From NCBI RefSeq assembly GCF_014108865.1, contig NZ_CP053928.1:3658001-3722000 (forward strand): 64,000 nt of DNA, given 5' to 3'. Within the stretch, counting starts at the first letter, position 1; every line of letters begins with the position of its first letter. A program made the position numbers and the translations under genes. Below the pieces are notes generated by a model that searched no databases, was not told the origin of the DNA, and saw nothing but the letters and a program-made list of their open reading frames with translations. This stretch comes from Nocardioides sp. WS12 (GTDB lineage Bacteria; Actinomycetota; Actinomycetes; Propionibacteriales; Nocardioidaceae). Positions 50,316-59,222 of this stretch are shown here, piece after piece.

Positions 50316-52190
50316 ATGGGACAGGCACACCCGCAGACAGAACTGGAGCAGGCCGTGGCCGGACGCCTCGCTCGGGCAACGATGCCCGCGACGGGCTTCG
50401 GCGTCGCGTACGCCCTGGCCACCTTCGCGGGGCGTGCCACCCGGGTGGAGGGCAGCGAGGTCTCGTTGATCTGGCCCGCGGCCGCCGTCGCCGTCGTGTG
50501 GGGTCTGCATGCCCTGACCCTGGGTCCCGCCGCCATGGCAGCCCACTGGGTTCTCCTCGCTGTCCTGACGTGTCTCGTCAACCTGGCCACAGGTGGCAGC
50601 ACCGGCCTCGCGCTCTGGTTCGCGGTGGTCAACGTCGCGCTGGCAGCCATCACCGCCGTCGTCCTTCAGTACGGCGGCCGCCCGGTCGCCCTGCGCGACC
50701 CGACGGACCTGCGCCGAGTCGTCGTGGCCGTCAGCGCCGGCAGCCTCGTCTCCGCCGCCCTCGCCGTGGCCTACTTCGCCCACGCTGACGAGGGCGACCC
50801 GGTGCTGACCTTCGTGCTGTTCGCTGTTCGCAACGCGGTCGCGGCGCTTGCCGGCCTGGCATTGGTGCTGCACTTCAAGGAGGTCCGCTGGGAGTGGCCC
50901 CACCCCTCACCCGCACAGTTGCTGGAAGCTGTCGGGTGCATCGCCGTCTCCGTCGCGATCTTCGCGCGGGTGTTCTGGTTCAACCCCGGACTGCCCACCG
51001 CCTTCGCCATCATGCTTCCGGCCATGTGGGTGTCGCTCCGTTACACGACGACAGTCGGAATGCTGTTCATCGGTGCATCCGGCACGTCCATCGTCTGGGC
51101 CACCCTGCTCGACCGCGGAGCCCTGCAGGGCATCGAGTCTCACCAGCAAGCACTGCTGGCGCAGGGCATGGTCGGCAGCCTCATCCTGGTGGTGCTGGCC
51201 CTGGCGCTCTTCCGCGACTCCCGGAATCGCCTGATCGTGCAGTTCGAGGCCGCACGACGTCAGGCCAGCGAGGAGGCCGACCTGCTGGCAGCCGTCCTGG
51301 ATGCAGCGTCGGAGCTCTCCATCATCGGCACTGACCCTGACGGCGTGATCACCGTCTTCAACGTCGGCGCCGAACACATGCTCGGGTGGACCAGTGCCGA
51401 GATGCTCGGTCGCAGCCCGGCGGACGTCCACGATCCGCAGGAGGTCGTCGCCCGGGCCGAGGAGCTCGGTATCGAACCCGGTTTCGACGTCTTCGTCCAC
51501 GATGTGCGGCCGGGGTCGGCGGACGAGCGTGAGTGGACCTACATCCGCCGCGACGGGACCCGGCTGTCCGTCAGCCTGACCGTGAGCGCAATGCGGTTCG
51601 TCGACGGCGTCCCCACCGGCTACATCGGGATCGCGACGGACATCACGGCACGCAAGCGTGCCGAAGCCGAACTCCACCATCTCGCACTGCACGACCCACT
51701 CACCGGGCTCGCGAACCGCACACTGCTGACCAATCGCGCCGAAGAGGCGCTCACCAGCAAGCAGGCCGCGCGGGTCGGGCTCATCTTCCTCGACCTCGAC
51801 GGCTTCAAGTTGGTCAACGACACGTGGGGCCACAGCGAGGGCGACCGGGTGTTGATCGGCGTCGCGGAACGCATCCGCAGCGTGGTCCGCCCCGATGACA
51901 CCGTCGCACGGGTCGGCGGCGACGAGTTCGCCGTACTGTGCCTCGGTGTCGCGAACCCCGGAGACCTTGAGGCACTCGCCGAGCGGATCCGGTTCGCTGT
52001 CGGCCAGCCCTATCCGCTCGAGTCCGGCAACGAGTTCAACGGCATCACCGGCAGCATCGGGGTCGCGCTCGCCGAGCGCGGATGCACCTCCACGACGCTG
52101 CTGAAGCGTGCCGATCACCTGATGTACCAGTCCAAGCAGGGCGGCAAGGATCGCATCACCCTGGACGAGGCAGCGCTACCGCTCGTCTGA
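50316..52190 (+). CDS. MASE1-PAS-GGDEF diguanylate cyclase
   Basis: 624 residues. An integral membrane MASE1-like sensor with about eight helices (about 20-310) is followed by a PAS domain (about 335-455; ASELSIIGTDPDGVITVFNVGAEHMLGW) and a GGDEF domain (about 465-615). The active-site GGDEF is intact in VARVGGDEFAVL, and the inhibitory I-site RxxD (RPDD) sits five residues before it. It should make c-di-GMP under product inhibition. ATG 50316 is preferred over an earlier in-frame start at 50256. Its stop codon lies in the 16-bp tandem array; convergent with the EAL protein. Confidence 0.9.
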   Translation: MGQAHPQTELEQAVAGRLARATMPATGFGVAYALATFAGRATRVEGSEVSLIWPAAAVAVVWGLHALTLGPAAMAAHWVLLAVLTCLVNLATGGSTGLALWFAVVNVALAAITAVVLQYGGRPVALRDPTDLRRVVVAVSAGSLVSAALAVAYFAHADEGDPVLTFVLFAVRNAVAALAGLALVLHFKEVRWEWPHPSPAQLLEAVGCIAVSVAIFARVFWFNPGLPTAFAIMLPAMWVSLRYTTTVGMLFIGASGTSIVWATLLDRGALQGIESHQQALLAQGMVGSLILVVLALALFRDSRNRLIVQFEAARRQASEEADLLAAVLDAASELSIIGTDPDGVITVFNVGAEHMLGWTSAEMLGRSPADVHDPQEVVARAEELGIEPGFDVFVHDVRPGSADEREWTYIRRDGTRLSVSLTVSAMRFVDGVPTGYIGIATDITARKRAEAELHHLALHDPLTGLANRTLLTNRAEEALTSKQAARVGLIFLDLDGFKLVNDTWGHSEGDRVLIGVAERIRSVVRPDDTVARVGGDEFAVLCLGVANPGDLEALAERIRFAVGQPYPLESGNEFNGITGSIGVALAERGCTSTTLLKRADHLMYQSKQGGKDRITLDEAALPLV

Positions 52191-52249
52191 GCCGGCGCTC
52201 GTCTGATCTTCGGCTCGTCTGATCTTCGGCTCGTCTGAGCCGGCGCTCA
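52181..52249. repeat. 16-bp tandem array joining two convergent gene ends
   Basis: Copies begin at 52181, 52197, 52213, 52229 and (partial) 52245. Two are exactly GCTCGTCTGATCTTCG; the others end GAGCCGGC or similar. The first copy contains the cyclase stop (TGA 52188-52190), and the partial last copy contains the stop of the opposing EAL protein (52247-52249). Confidence 0.9.
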
Positions 52250-54289
52250 GGAACAGCCGACCTGCTGGGCGATCCGCACCACGTCGGCCACCGGTACTCC
52301 GGGGCTGTAGCGGTAGCCCTGCACTTCGTCGCAACCGCGCTCGCGGAGGTAGGTCTCCTGGATCTCGGTCTCGACGCCCTCCGCGACCACGGCCATGCCG
52401 AGGGCATGCGCCATCACGATGATCGCGTCGACAATCGCCGCTTCGTCGTGCGGTGACGTGATCTCCTGGACGAATGACCGGTCGATCTTGATCTTGTCGA
52501 TCGGGAACTTCGTCAGGTACGCAAGGCTGCTGTAGCCGCAACCGAAGTCGTCCACCACGATCGAGACCCCGAGGGATCGCAGTGAGTCCAGCATGGCAAC
52601 GACGTCGCCGTGGTCCTCGATCAGGATGCCCTCGGTGATCTCCACCTCGAGCTGCTTGGGCTCGAGGCCCGAGGCCTCGAGCGCGTCGGCGATCTCGGAC
52701 AACCACGCCTCCCCGCGCAGCTGGCGAGGAGAGACGTTGACGGCCAGCCGGAGGGGACGACCGAGCTCTGCCTGCACCTGGGCCAGCGCCGTGCAGGCGG
52801 TTCGGAGTGCCCAGTCGCCGAGCTCGGCGATCATGCCCCCGTCCTCGGCAACGGGGATGAACTGATCTGGCGGGACCGGCCCCAGCGAGGGACTGTTCCA
52901 ACGAGCCAGGGCCTCGACGCCGACCACCAGGCCGGACGCGAGATCGACCTGGGGCTGGTACGCGAGCGAGAGCTCATCCTGGTCAATGGCCTGGCGCAAC
53001 GCGGCAGAGAGCGACAGTTTGCCGTTGTTGTCGTCCAGCATCCGGTGCTCGAACCATCTGACACGGTTGCGGCCGGTCGACTTGGCGGCGTACATCGCAA
53101 TGTCGGCATGCTTCAGCAGCGAGGCTGGATCATCCCCATCGGCCGGGTAGAGCGTGGCACCGATGCTCACCGTCACGGCGAGCTCGTACCCGTGGACGAC
53201 GACCGGCACGACGACGGCCTTCAGCAACTCATCGAGGCGCTGGTCGAGGTCGGCACCCGGGTCGAGATCGTGCATGACGACGACGAACTCGTCGCCACCG
53301 AGGCGCGCCACCATGTCGTCGTTGCGGACACACATCAGCAGGCGCTCGGCGATCACGACCAACAACTCGTCACCGATGTGATGGCCGAGCGAGTCGTTGA
53401 CGCGCTTGAAGTGGTCCAGGTCCAGCAGCAACAGGGCCACCTGCCCCTGGGCCTCGCCGACAGCCTCGAAGGCGTGGTCGAGATGGCGCAACAGGAGTGA
53501 CCGGTTCGGCAGGTTGGTCAGCCCGTCGTGGGTGGCCATGTGCTCAACCCGCTCGCGCGCCTCGATCCGGTGCGCGATGTCATAGGACACCAGGATGAAT
53601 CCGCCGTCACCCTCCAGCGGAACAATGGCCTCGCAGACCGGGATCGTGCGTCCGTCCTTGTGCCGGTAGGTCCACTCACCCTCGTCGCCGTCGACGCGGC
53701 TCAGCGCAGGTGTCCCGTCGCTGTAACGGGCGCGCTCGACGGCATCGATCTCGGTGATGCTGCGCCCGACGAGTTCCTCCTGGCGGTACCCGAGAAGAGA
53801 CTCGGCGGCAGGGTTCGCCGTCACCACCTGCCCCTGGGCATCGGTGGCGATGATGCAGAACGGAATCGTGTCCAGGATCGAGCGGCGCAGGACGTCATCC
53901 CGGGCGGCGTTCTCGGCGGCCTGGCCGCGGAGCCGCTCGGTGATGTCGATGATCGATGCCAGAACGAATCGTTCGTCATCGATCTCGATCGGGTTGAGCC
54001 CGATCTCGACCGGCATCTCGGTGCCGTCCTTGCGCAGGCCGAACAGCTCACGACCCACGCCCATGCCCCGTCGGTCGGGGTGCACGAAGTAGGCCTCGCG
54101 CTTCGCGTCGTGGTGCCCCCGGAAGCGGCTCGGAATCAGGTCCTCGACCCGCAGTGCGAGCAACTCGTCGTGCGTGTAGCCGAAGGACCGCTCAGCCTCG
54201 GAATTGGCCACGACCACCTGCCCGGCGCCGTTGACCACGATCATGGCACTGGGCGCGGCGTCGATGACCAGCCGCAGCCGGTCAGTCAC
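52247..54289 (-). CDS. PAS-PAS-GGDEF-EAL c-di-GMP turnover protein
   Basis: 680 residues, soluble. PAS 1 (about 5-120), PAS 2 (about 135-250), GGDEF (about 255-415) with intact GGDEF in VARLGGDEFVVV and an I-site RNDD, then EAL (about 425-680) with GVEALARW, NVSPRQL, EITEGILIEDHGDV, DDFGCGYSSLAYL and KIDRSFVQE. Both catalytic centres look competent, so it could be bifunctional or a GTP-regulated phosphodiesterase. GTG start. It opposes the MASE1 cyclase and is divergent from the glycosyltransferase, making a compact c-di-GMP module. Confidence 0.92.
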   Translation of the reverse strand: MTDRLRLVIDAAPSAMIVVNGAGQVVVANSEAERSFGYTHDELLALRVEDLIPSRFRGHHDAKREAYFVHPDRRGMGVGRELFGLRKDGTEMPVEIGLNPIEIDDERFVLASIIDITERLRGQAAENAARDDVLRRSILDTIPFCIIATDAQGQVVTANPAAESLLGYRQEELVGRSITEIDAVERARYSDGTPALSRVDGDEGEWTYRHKDGRTIPVCEAIVPLEGDGGFILVSYDIAHRIEARERVEHMATHDGLTNLPNRSLLLRHLDHAFEAVGEAQGQVALLLLDLDHFKRVNDSLGHHIGDELLVVIAERLLMCVRNDDMVARLGGDEFVVVMHDLDPGADLDQRLDELLKAVVVPVVVHGYELAVTVSIGATLYPADGDDPASLLKHADIAMYAAKSTGRNRVRWFEHRMLDDNNGKLSLSAALRQAIDQDELSLAYQPQVDLASGLVVGVEALARWNSPSLGPVPPDQFIPVAEDGGMIAELGDWALRTACTALAQVQAELGRPLRLAVNVSPRQLRGEAWLSEIADALEASGLEPKQLEVEITEGILIEDHGDVVAMLDSLRSLGVSIVVDDFGCGYSSLAYLTKFPIDKIKIDRSFVQEITSPHDEAAIVDAIIVMAHALGMAVVAEGVETEIQETYLRERGCDEVQGYRYSPGVPVADVVRIAQQVGCS

Positions 54290-54426
54290 GGTGGATCCAG
54301 GTCGTCGGCGCAGTTTCCTCGGCTCGGGAACCCATCACTACTCCGTATCGTCCGGCCAGGGCATCCCGTCGACACCCATCAGCCTGACTGTCCCATCGGC
54401 CGACGACGCGCCGGGCAAAGCAAGTT

Positions 54427-54440
54427 GGGACCTCGGTCCC
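54427..54440. promoter_or_regulatory. Perfect 14-bp palindrome, possible DosR-like or other operator
   Basis: GGGACCTCGGTCCC lies in the 225-bp divergent gap between the GGDEF-EAL gene and the glycosyltransferase. The arms GGGAC...GTCCC equal the DosR core arms, but the centre (CTCG) differs from TWWA and from the five local boxes. I see no other feature in this gap apart from the -10 candidate at 54502. Confidence 0.4.
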
Positions 54441-54501
54441 GGATTCCTCAGCGATCGGTCAGGGTCGCGTGGAAGCCCCGCGAGCGAGGGACGCGGCGTC
54501 C

Positions 54502-54507
54502 TAGGGT
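54502..54507 (+). promoter_or_regulatory. Candidate -10 box, leaderless glycosyltransferase promoter
   Basis: TAGGGT fits the actinobacterial TANNNT -10 pattern, 7 bases before ATG 54515. No ribosome site is present, so transcription probably starts at the ATG. Confidence 0.45.
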
Positions 54508-54514
54508 CCCTGAC

Positions 54515-55954
54515 ATGGAGAAATCCGGGACACACGTACTGCAGCGCGCCGTCGGCGCGCTGATCTTCGGCACCGCTGCCGCTGGGGCCGGCCTGCTGTG
54601 GTGGTCGGTTTCGGACACCGCCAGCGGGACCGCCGAACCCAAGGACGGCCTCGTCCTGGGCGCCTGGCACCTGCTCTACGACACGGAGGTCCCCAGCGTT
54701 TCGACCCTCGCGGCCGCGGCCGGCCTGGCACTGCTCTTTGCCGCCGGCGTCGCGCTCCTCGAGCGCCGGATCGCCAACCGGGCGCGCCGCAGCGACGACG
54801 GCCGACGCCTCCCCCTTTCCCCTCGCCACGTGATGGCCGAGACCCGTGGCCAGTTCCACGGAGAGGTCACCCTCACGGTCCTGGTCCCCGCTCACAACGA
54901 GGAGCAAGCCATCACGGGCACGCTGGCCGCGCTGTTCGCACAGTCCTATCGGCCGCAGCGCGTGATCGTGGTCGCCGACAACTGCACCGATGACACCGTC
55001 GCCCTCGCCCGCCGAGCCGGCGCGGACGTGTTCGAGAGCCAGGGCAACGTGCACAAGAAGGCCGGAGCCCTGAACCAGGCACTGGCCCGGGTGCTTCCCG
55101 ACCAGGGTGAGAACGACCTCGTCATGGTGATGGACGCGGACACCTCCCTCGACGCCGGCTTCCTGGAAGCAGTTGTTCGCCGGATGACCGGGGACCGAGG
55201 CCTGATGGCCATCGGCGGCCTGTTCTACGGCGAGGACGGCAAGGGCCTGATCGGTCAGTTCCAGCGCAACGAGTACCTCCGGTACGGCCGCGACCTCCGC
55301 CGCCGCCGCGGCCGGGTCTTCGTCCTCACCGGAACCGCCACCGTGTTCCGTCCGCGCGCGTTGCGCACCGTTGCCGCAGAACGCGGTCAGATGCTGCCGG
55401 GCGTGCCCGGCGACGTCTACGACACTCTCGTGCTGACCGAGGACAACGAGATCACCCTCGCCCTGAAGACCCTCGGTGGGCTGGTCATCTCTCCGGCTGA
55501 CTGCACCGTCGTGACCGAGGTGATGCCCACCTGGCGCGGCCTGTGGGTCCAGCGCCTGCGGTGGCAGCGCGGCGCCCTGGAGAACCTCGGCGAATACGGG
55601 ATGCGGCCCGCGACATTCCGCTACTGGGCCCAGCAACTCGGCATCGGGTACGGCGTCATCGCGTTGATGTCCTACCTGCTGATGATGGTGCTGATGACCC
55701 TGTCGTTCGACTCCTGGGTGTGGTTCCCGTTCTGGCTCGGCACCGGGATGATCTTCACCATCGAGCGGATCATCACCGTGTGGCCGGGCGGGTGGCGCGC
55801 CCGCGTCCTCGCCGCAACGCTCTTCCCGGAGCTGGCCTACGCACTGTTCCTCGACCTCGTCTATCTCAAGGGGATCATCGACATGTCGCTCGGTCGCGCA
55901 GCCAGCTGGGGCTCCGTCGTCCAGACCCCGACGCACCGAGCGGTGGAGGTCTGA
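54515..55954 (+). CDS. Processive family 2 glycosyltransferase (polysaccharide synthase)
   Basis: 479 residues. Two N-terminal helices (about 10-30, 62-83) are followed by a GT2 domain with VLVPAHNEEQAI (nucleotide), VMDADTS (DxD-like), LTEDNEITLAL (ED, catalytic base) and QRLRWQRGALEN (Q(Q/R)xRW). Three or more C-terminal helices complete it. The D, D, D, QxxRW set is that of membrane synthases such as PgaC, hyaluronan and cellulose synthases that polymerise and extrude a chain. The sugar is unknown. Neighbouring c-di-GMP enzymes suggest nucleotide-second-messenger control. TGATG overlap with the next small gene. Confidence 0.9.
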   Translation: MEKSGTHVLQRAVGALIFGTAAAGAGLLWWSVSDTASGTAEPKDGLVLGAWHLLYDTEVPSVSTLAAAAGLALLFAAGVALLERRIANRARRSDDGRRLPLSPRHVMAETRGQFHGEVTLTVLVPAHNEEQAITGTLAALFAQSYRPQRVIVVADNCTDDTVALARRAGADVFESQGNVHKKAGALNQALARVLPDQGENDLVMVMDADTSLDAGFLEAVVRRMTGDRGLMAIGGLFYGEDGKGLIGQFQRNEYLRYGRDLRRRRGRVFVLTGTATVFRPRALRTVAAERGQMLPGVPGDVYDTLVLTEDNEITLALKTLGGLVISPADCTVVTEVMPTWRGLWVQRLRWQRGALENLGEYGMRPATFRYWAQQLGIGYGVIALMSYLLMMVLMTLSFDSWVWFPFWLGTGMIFTIERIITVWPGGWRARVLAATLFPELAYALFLDLVYLKGIIDMSLGRAASWGSVVQTPTHRAVEV

Positions 55955-56172
55955 TGAACGCCCTGCTCTCCCCCCTGGGAATCCTGTTCCCCGAGGCGCT
56001 CGTGCGTTCGCACCCGTTCGCGATCCTCGCGGCGTTCGTGGCGATCAACACCGTCATCTACGTCGCCCTCACCGTCGCCAAGGCGATGCCGAAGATCTAC
56101 TTCGGCGACTACCTGCCGCGGAATTACGCCCGCGCCGAGACCCGGAGCATCTACCCCGACGCCCCGAGCTGA
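55954..56172 (+). CDS. 72-residue single-helix membrane protein
   Basis: One transmembrane segment (about 21-43, HPFAILAAFVAINTVIYVALTVAKAMP) followed by a polar tail IYFGDYLPRNYARAETRSIYPDAPS. The ATG overlaps the glycosyltransferase stop (TGATG), so it is made together with it. It may be a small subunit of the synthase, comparable in position only to PgaD-type partners; sequence similarity is not evident. Confidence 0.75.
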   Translation: MNALLSPLGILFPEALVRSHPFAILAAFVAINTVIYVALTVAKAMPKIYFGDYLPRNYARAETRSIYPDAPS

Positions 56173-56179
56173 CCGCTCC

Positions 56180-56285
56180 GGTGGTTGAGGTGCGAGGAGC
56201 ACCAGCGACGAGCCTCGAAACCTCCGGCCCACTTCACGTGGGTTCGCTCGGGTTTCGAGGCTCGCTTCGCTCGCACCTCAACCAG
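56180..56285. repeat. Two facing REP-like elements, likely terminator
   Basis: An inverted copy (56180-56222, GGTGGTTGAGGTGCGAGGAG...) faces a direct copy (56251-56285, GGTTTCGAGGCTCGCTTCGC...). They can fold together into one long hairpin, and CCCACTTCACGTGGG in the spacer forms a small stem. It lies between the convergent small membrane gene and the siderophore-binding protein gene. Confidence 0.85.
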
Positions 56286-56294
56286 CGACGGCGA

Positions 56295-57332
56295 CTACTT
56301 GGCGGAAGCCTCCGCGAGCAGCTTGATCAGCTCGGGCATGCCACCGGCCCACTGGAAGCTCAGCGCGGTCGGCGGGGAGACCGCCGAGATCCGCGTCCGG
56401 CCGACAACCTGGGCAACGCCACCGTCCTTGACGGCGGGGATGGCGAGCGCCTTCTGGTCCTTGAGGAAGGCGGCAGCCTGCGTGTCGTCGTCGAAGTACG
56501 TCACGACGACGTCGGCGTCGATCTCGTCGACCTTCTCGTAGCTCATGTCGAAGTAGAAGCCACCCTTGGAGGTGTCCAGCTTCGCAACGCTCGGCGCGAC
56601 GTCGAAGCCGAGCTTCGTCAGGATCGCCAGGCGCGGGTCGAGTTCGGTGTAGAGCGAGAGGGTGCTCGGTGCGGGGTAGAGAGCGGCGATCTTCTTGCCG
56701 TCGAACTCCGGGTGCTTCTTGGCCTCGTCGGCCAGGAAGGTGTCGATGTCGCCCAGGATCGTGTCGCCGTGTGCGCTACGCCCCAGCGCCTTCGCGGTGA
56801 TCTTGATGGTGTCCTGCCACGTCGTCGTCCAGGCGGCCTCGGGGTAGGCGACCGTCGGGGCGATCTCGTTGAGCTTCTTGAACTGGTCCTCGGTAATGCC
56901 GGAGTACGGCGCCAGGATCAGGTCGGGCTTTGCGGCGATGAACTCGTCGTAGGGCACGGTCGCGCCCGAGCCGTCGTCGGGGAGCAGCGTCGGGTGGTCG
57001 ACGCCCTTGGCGTCGTACGCCTCCTCGACCCACGGGAGGAGGTTGCCCTTGCCGACGGTCCAGAGCTGCTCGGCGATCGCGACGGGGTAGACGCCGGAGG
57101 CGATGGCCGCCTCGGTGGAGCCCCAGCCCCAGGTCGCGACCCGCTTCGGCTCGTCCTTGATCTCGGTCTTGCCGAAGGCGTGCTCGATGGTGATCGGGAA
57201 CGAGTCGGTGACGTCCAGCGTGGTGGTGCCGGAGTCCTTGTCGTCGCTCTCCTGGCCGCAGGCAGCCAGAGCCAGCACGGTTGCCAGACCTGCGACGAGC
57301 GCAGTGGTCCGGCGGAAGGCACGTGTACGCAC
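56295..57332 (-). CDS. Iron-siderophore ABC transporter substrate-binding lipoprotein
   Basis: 345 residues. Lipoprotein signal with lipobox LAAC (C25). FepB/FhuD-type (class III) binding protein: RVATWGWGSTEAAIASGVYPVAIAEQ, APYSGITEDQFKKLNEIAPTVAYPE, and a long connecting helix. It delivers ferric siderophore to the permeases encoded upstream. GTG 57332 follows GAGGAGAG. It has its own iron box (57363-57381), so it can be transcribed separately from the permease-ATPase genes it follows. Confidence 0.92.
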   Translation of the reverse strand: MRTRAFRRTTALVAGLATVLALAACGQESDDKDSGTTTLDVTDSFPITIEHAFGKTEIKDEPKRVATWGWGSTEAAIASGVYPVAIAEQLWTVGKGNLLPWVEEAYDAKGVDHPTLLPDDGSGATVPYDEFIAAKPDLILAPYSGITEDQFKKLNEIAPTVAYPEAAWTTTWQDTIKITAKALGRSAHGDTILGDIDTFLADEAKKHPEFDGKKIAALYPAPSTLSLYTELDPRLAILTKLGFDVAPSVAKLDTSKGGFYFDMSYEKVDEIDADVVVTYFDDDTQAAAFLKDQKALAIPAVKDGGVAQVVGRTRISAVSPPTALSFQWAGGMPELIKLLAEASAK

Positions 57333-57362
57333 GTGTCTCTCCTCAATCTCTCGGGGTTGGAA

Positions 57363-57381
57363 TGAGGAAAGCCTAACCTAA
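57363..57381 (-). promoter_or_regulatory. IdeR/DtxR iron box for the siderophore-binding protein gene
   Basis: On the minus strand it reads TTAGGTTAGGCTTTCCTCA, 16 of 19 matching the DtxR/IdeR consensus TTAGGTTAGGCTAACCTAA. It occupies the 49-bp gap between the ATPase stop and the binding-protein start, indicating repression when iron is plentiful. Confidence 0.85.
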
Positions 57382-58185
57382 CTAAATGAGCACGCCACGT
57401 CGGGTCCGGCCCTTGGGCACGACGAGGGGTCCCCCGGTCACGGGATCAGCGATCACCTCGGCGTCGAGACCGAACGCCTCACGCACGGAGTCGACGGTCA
57501 GGACGTCGCCCGGCGCTCCCTGCGCGGCGATCCGGCCGCCGGACATCACGACCATGTGGTCGGCGTACCGCGCGGCGTGGTTGAGCTCGTGCAGCACCAT
57601 CACCACGGTCGTGCCGCGCTCCTCGTTCAGGTCGCTGAGCAGGTCGAGCAGCTCGAGCTGGTGGGTGACGTCGAGGTACGTCGTCGGCTCGTCGAGCAGG
57701 ACGGCGTCAGTCTCCTGGGCGAGCACCATGGCGATCCACACGCGCTGGCGCTGCCCACCGGACAGCTCCTCGAGCCGCCGATCGGCCAGGTCGGCCAGGC
57801 CGGTTGCCTCCAGCGACCTCATCACGACGGCGTCGTCGTCGCTGCTGTGCCGACCGAACCAGCCCTGGTGCGGGAACCGGCCGCGCCCGACGAGCTCTGC
57901 AACCCGGACACCGTCGGGCGCGATCGACGTCTGGGGCAGGACGCCCACCAGACGGGCCAGGTCACGACGCGACAGCGCACCGATGTCCTTGCCATCGATG
58001 CTGACCCTTCCGCCCGAGAGCGGGTGCAACCGCGCCAGGCCGCGCAGCAGCGTCGACTTGCCGCAGGCGTTGGGGCCGACGATCGCGGTCACCTTGCCCG
58101 GCGGCAGCTCGAGGTCCAGGCCCTCGATGACTGGGTGACCCTTGTAGCCGAGGGACACACCCTCGGCGGTGATGGCAGTGCTCAT
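57382..58185 (-). CDS. Iron-siderophore ABC transporter ATPase (FepC-type)
   Basis: 267 residues. Walker A VGPNACGKST, Q-loop VLPQTS, signature LSGGQRQRVWIAMVLAQ, Walker B AVLLDEPTTYLD and switch VLHELNHAARYADHMVVM, the FecE/FepC pattern. Overlaps the preceding permease stop by ATGA. Confidence 0.93.
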   Translation of the reverse strand: MSTAITAEGVSLGYKGHPVIEGLDLELPPGKVTAIVGPNACGKSTLLRGLARLHPLSGGRVSIDGKDIGALSRRDLARLVGVLPQTSIAPDGVRVAELVGRGRFPHQGWFGRHSSDDDAVVMRSLEATGLADLADRRLEELSGGQRQRVWIAMVLAQETDAVLLDEPTTYLDVTHQLELLDLLSDLNEERGTTVVMVLHELNHAARYADHMVVMSGGRIAAQGAPGDVLTVDSVREAFGLDAEVIADPVTGGPLVVPKGRTRRGVLI

Positions 58186-59222
58186 GAGGTCGCCTTTCGA
58201 TCGCTTCGGGCCAACAGCCACAGCAGGTACGGCGCGCCGACGAGCCCGGTCACGATGCCGACCGGGGCAGTGAGTCCGCCAGGGAGGTAGTACTGGCCCA
58301 CGACGTCCGAGAGCATCGTCAGCGCTCCACCGACGACGGCGGACGCGACCAGCGCGGGGCCGCCGTCGTCGACCAGGCGCCGCGCGATCGCGGGAGCGAC
58401 CAGCGCAACGAACGCAATCGGACCCGCCACGGCCGTGGCCAGCGCCACCAGGGCGACACCGATCAGCAAGGCCAGGACGCGCGACCGCGTCGGCCCGAGG
58501 CCGAGTCCTTGCGCGTGCTCGTCGCCGAGGGCCAGCGCCCGCTGGTGCCGGGCAATCGGCACGGTCAGCAGGACCAACGCCGCGACGCCTACGGCGAGGG
58601 TGCCGAGCGTCCCGTCCCGGACGTCGGCCACGCTGCCGATGGTCCACAGCAGCACGGTCCCGCCCTCGCGCTCATCGGCTTCCGCGAGGCGCCAGGAGAT
58701 CAGGGAGCCGCAGAGATAGGCGATGCCGACGCCGACGAGAACGAAGCGAATGCCGTGCAGGCCGTTGCGCCAGGCCAGCACCCAGATCGCCACTGCGGCG
58801 GCCAGCGCACCGGCTCCGGCGGCGAGGTTCACGGTGACACCGGCAGCGCCGTACCCGACCACTGCGGTGACCGCACCGAGCGAGGCGCCACCGGAGATGC
58901 CGAGGATGTCAGGGCTGGCGAGGTTGTTGCGCAGCGTCGACTGGAACAGCGCGCCTGCCAGGCCGAACGCGACGCCGGCGATGATCGCGGCCAGTCCACG
59001 CGGCAGGCGCAGGTCCTGGACGACGAGCAGGTCGAACCGGTCCCCCACCCCGAACAAGGCCGGGAAGGAGCGCTCCGGCGGCACACCCGCCGCGCCGAGC
59101 CCGAAGGTGATCAGCAGCAGGCCGAGGCACAGGCCCGCACCGACCGCGACGACCACGAGGGTGCGCAGGCGGTGCCGACGACGGATGCGGGTGATCGTGC
59201 CGAGTTCGAGGGTGGCGGTCAC
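58182..59222 (-). CDS. Iron-siderophore ABC transporter permease 2 (FecCD family)
   Basis: 346 residues, about ten helices. FecCD hallmarks: LRLPRGLAAIIAGVAFGLAGALFQSTLRNNLASPDILGISGGASLGAV and GPIAFVALVAPAIARRLV. GTG 59222 lies in a GTGA overlap with permease 1. Pairs with it to form the channel. Confidence 0.92.
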   Translation of the reverse strand: MTATLELGTITRIRRRHRLRTLVVVAVGAGLCLGLLLITFGLGAAGVPPERSFPALFGVGDRFDLLVVQDLRLPRGLAAIIAGVAFGLAGALFQSTLRNNLASPDILGISGGASLGAVTAVVGYGAAGVTVNLAAGAGALAAAVAIWVLAWRNGLHGIRFVLVGVGIAYLCGSLISWRLAEADEREGGTVLLWTIGSVADVRDGTLGTLAVGVAALVLLTVPIARHQRALALGDEHAQGLGLGPTRSRVLALLIGVALVALATAVAGPIAFVALVAPAIARRLVDDGGPALVASAVVGGALTMLSDVVGQYYLPGGLTAPVGIVTGLVGAPYLLWLLARSDRKATS

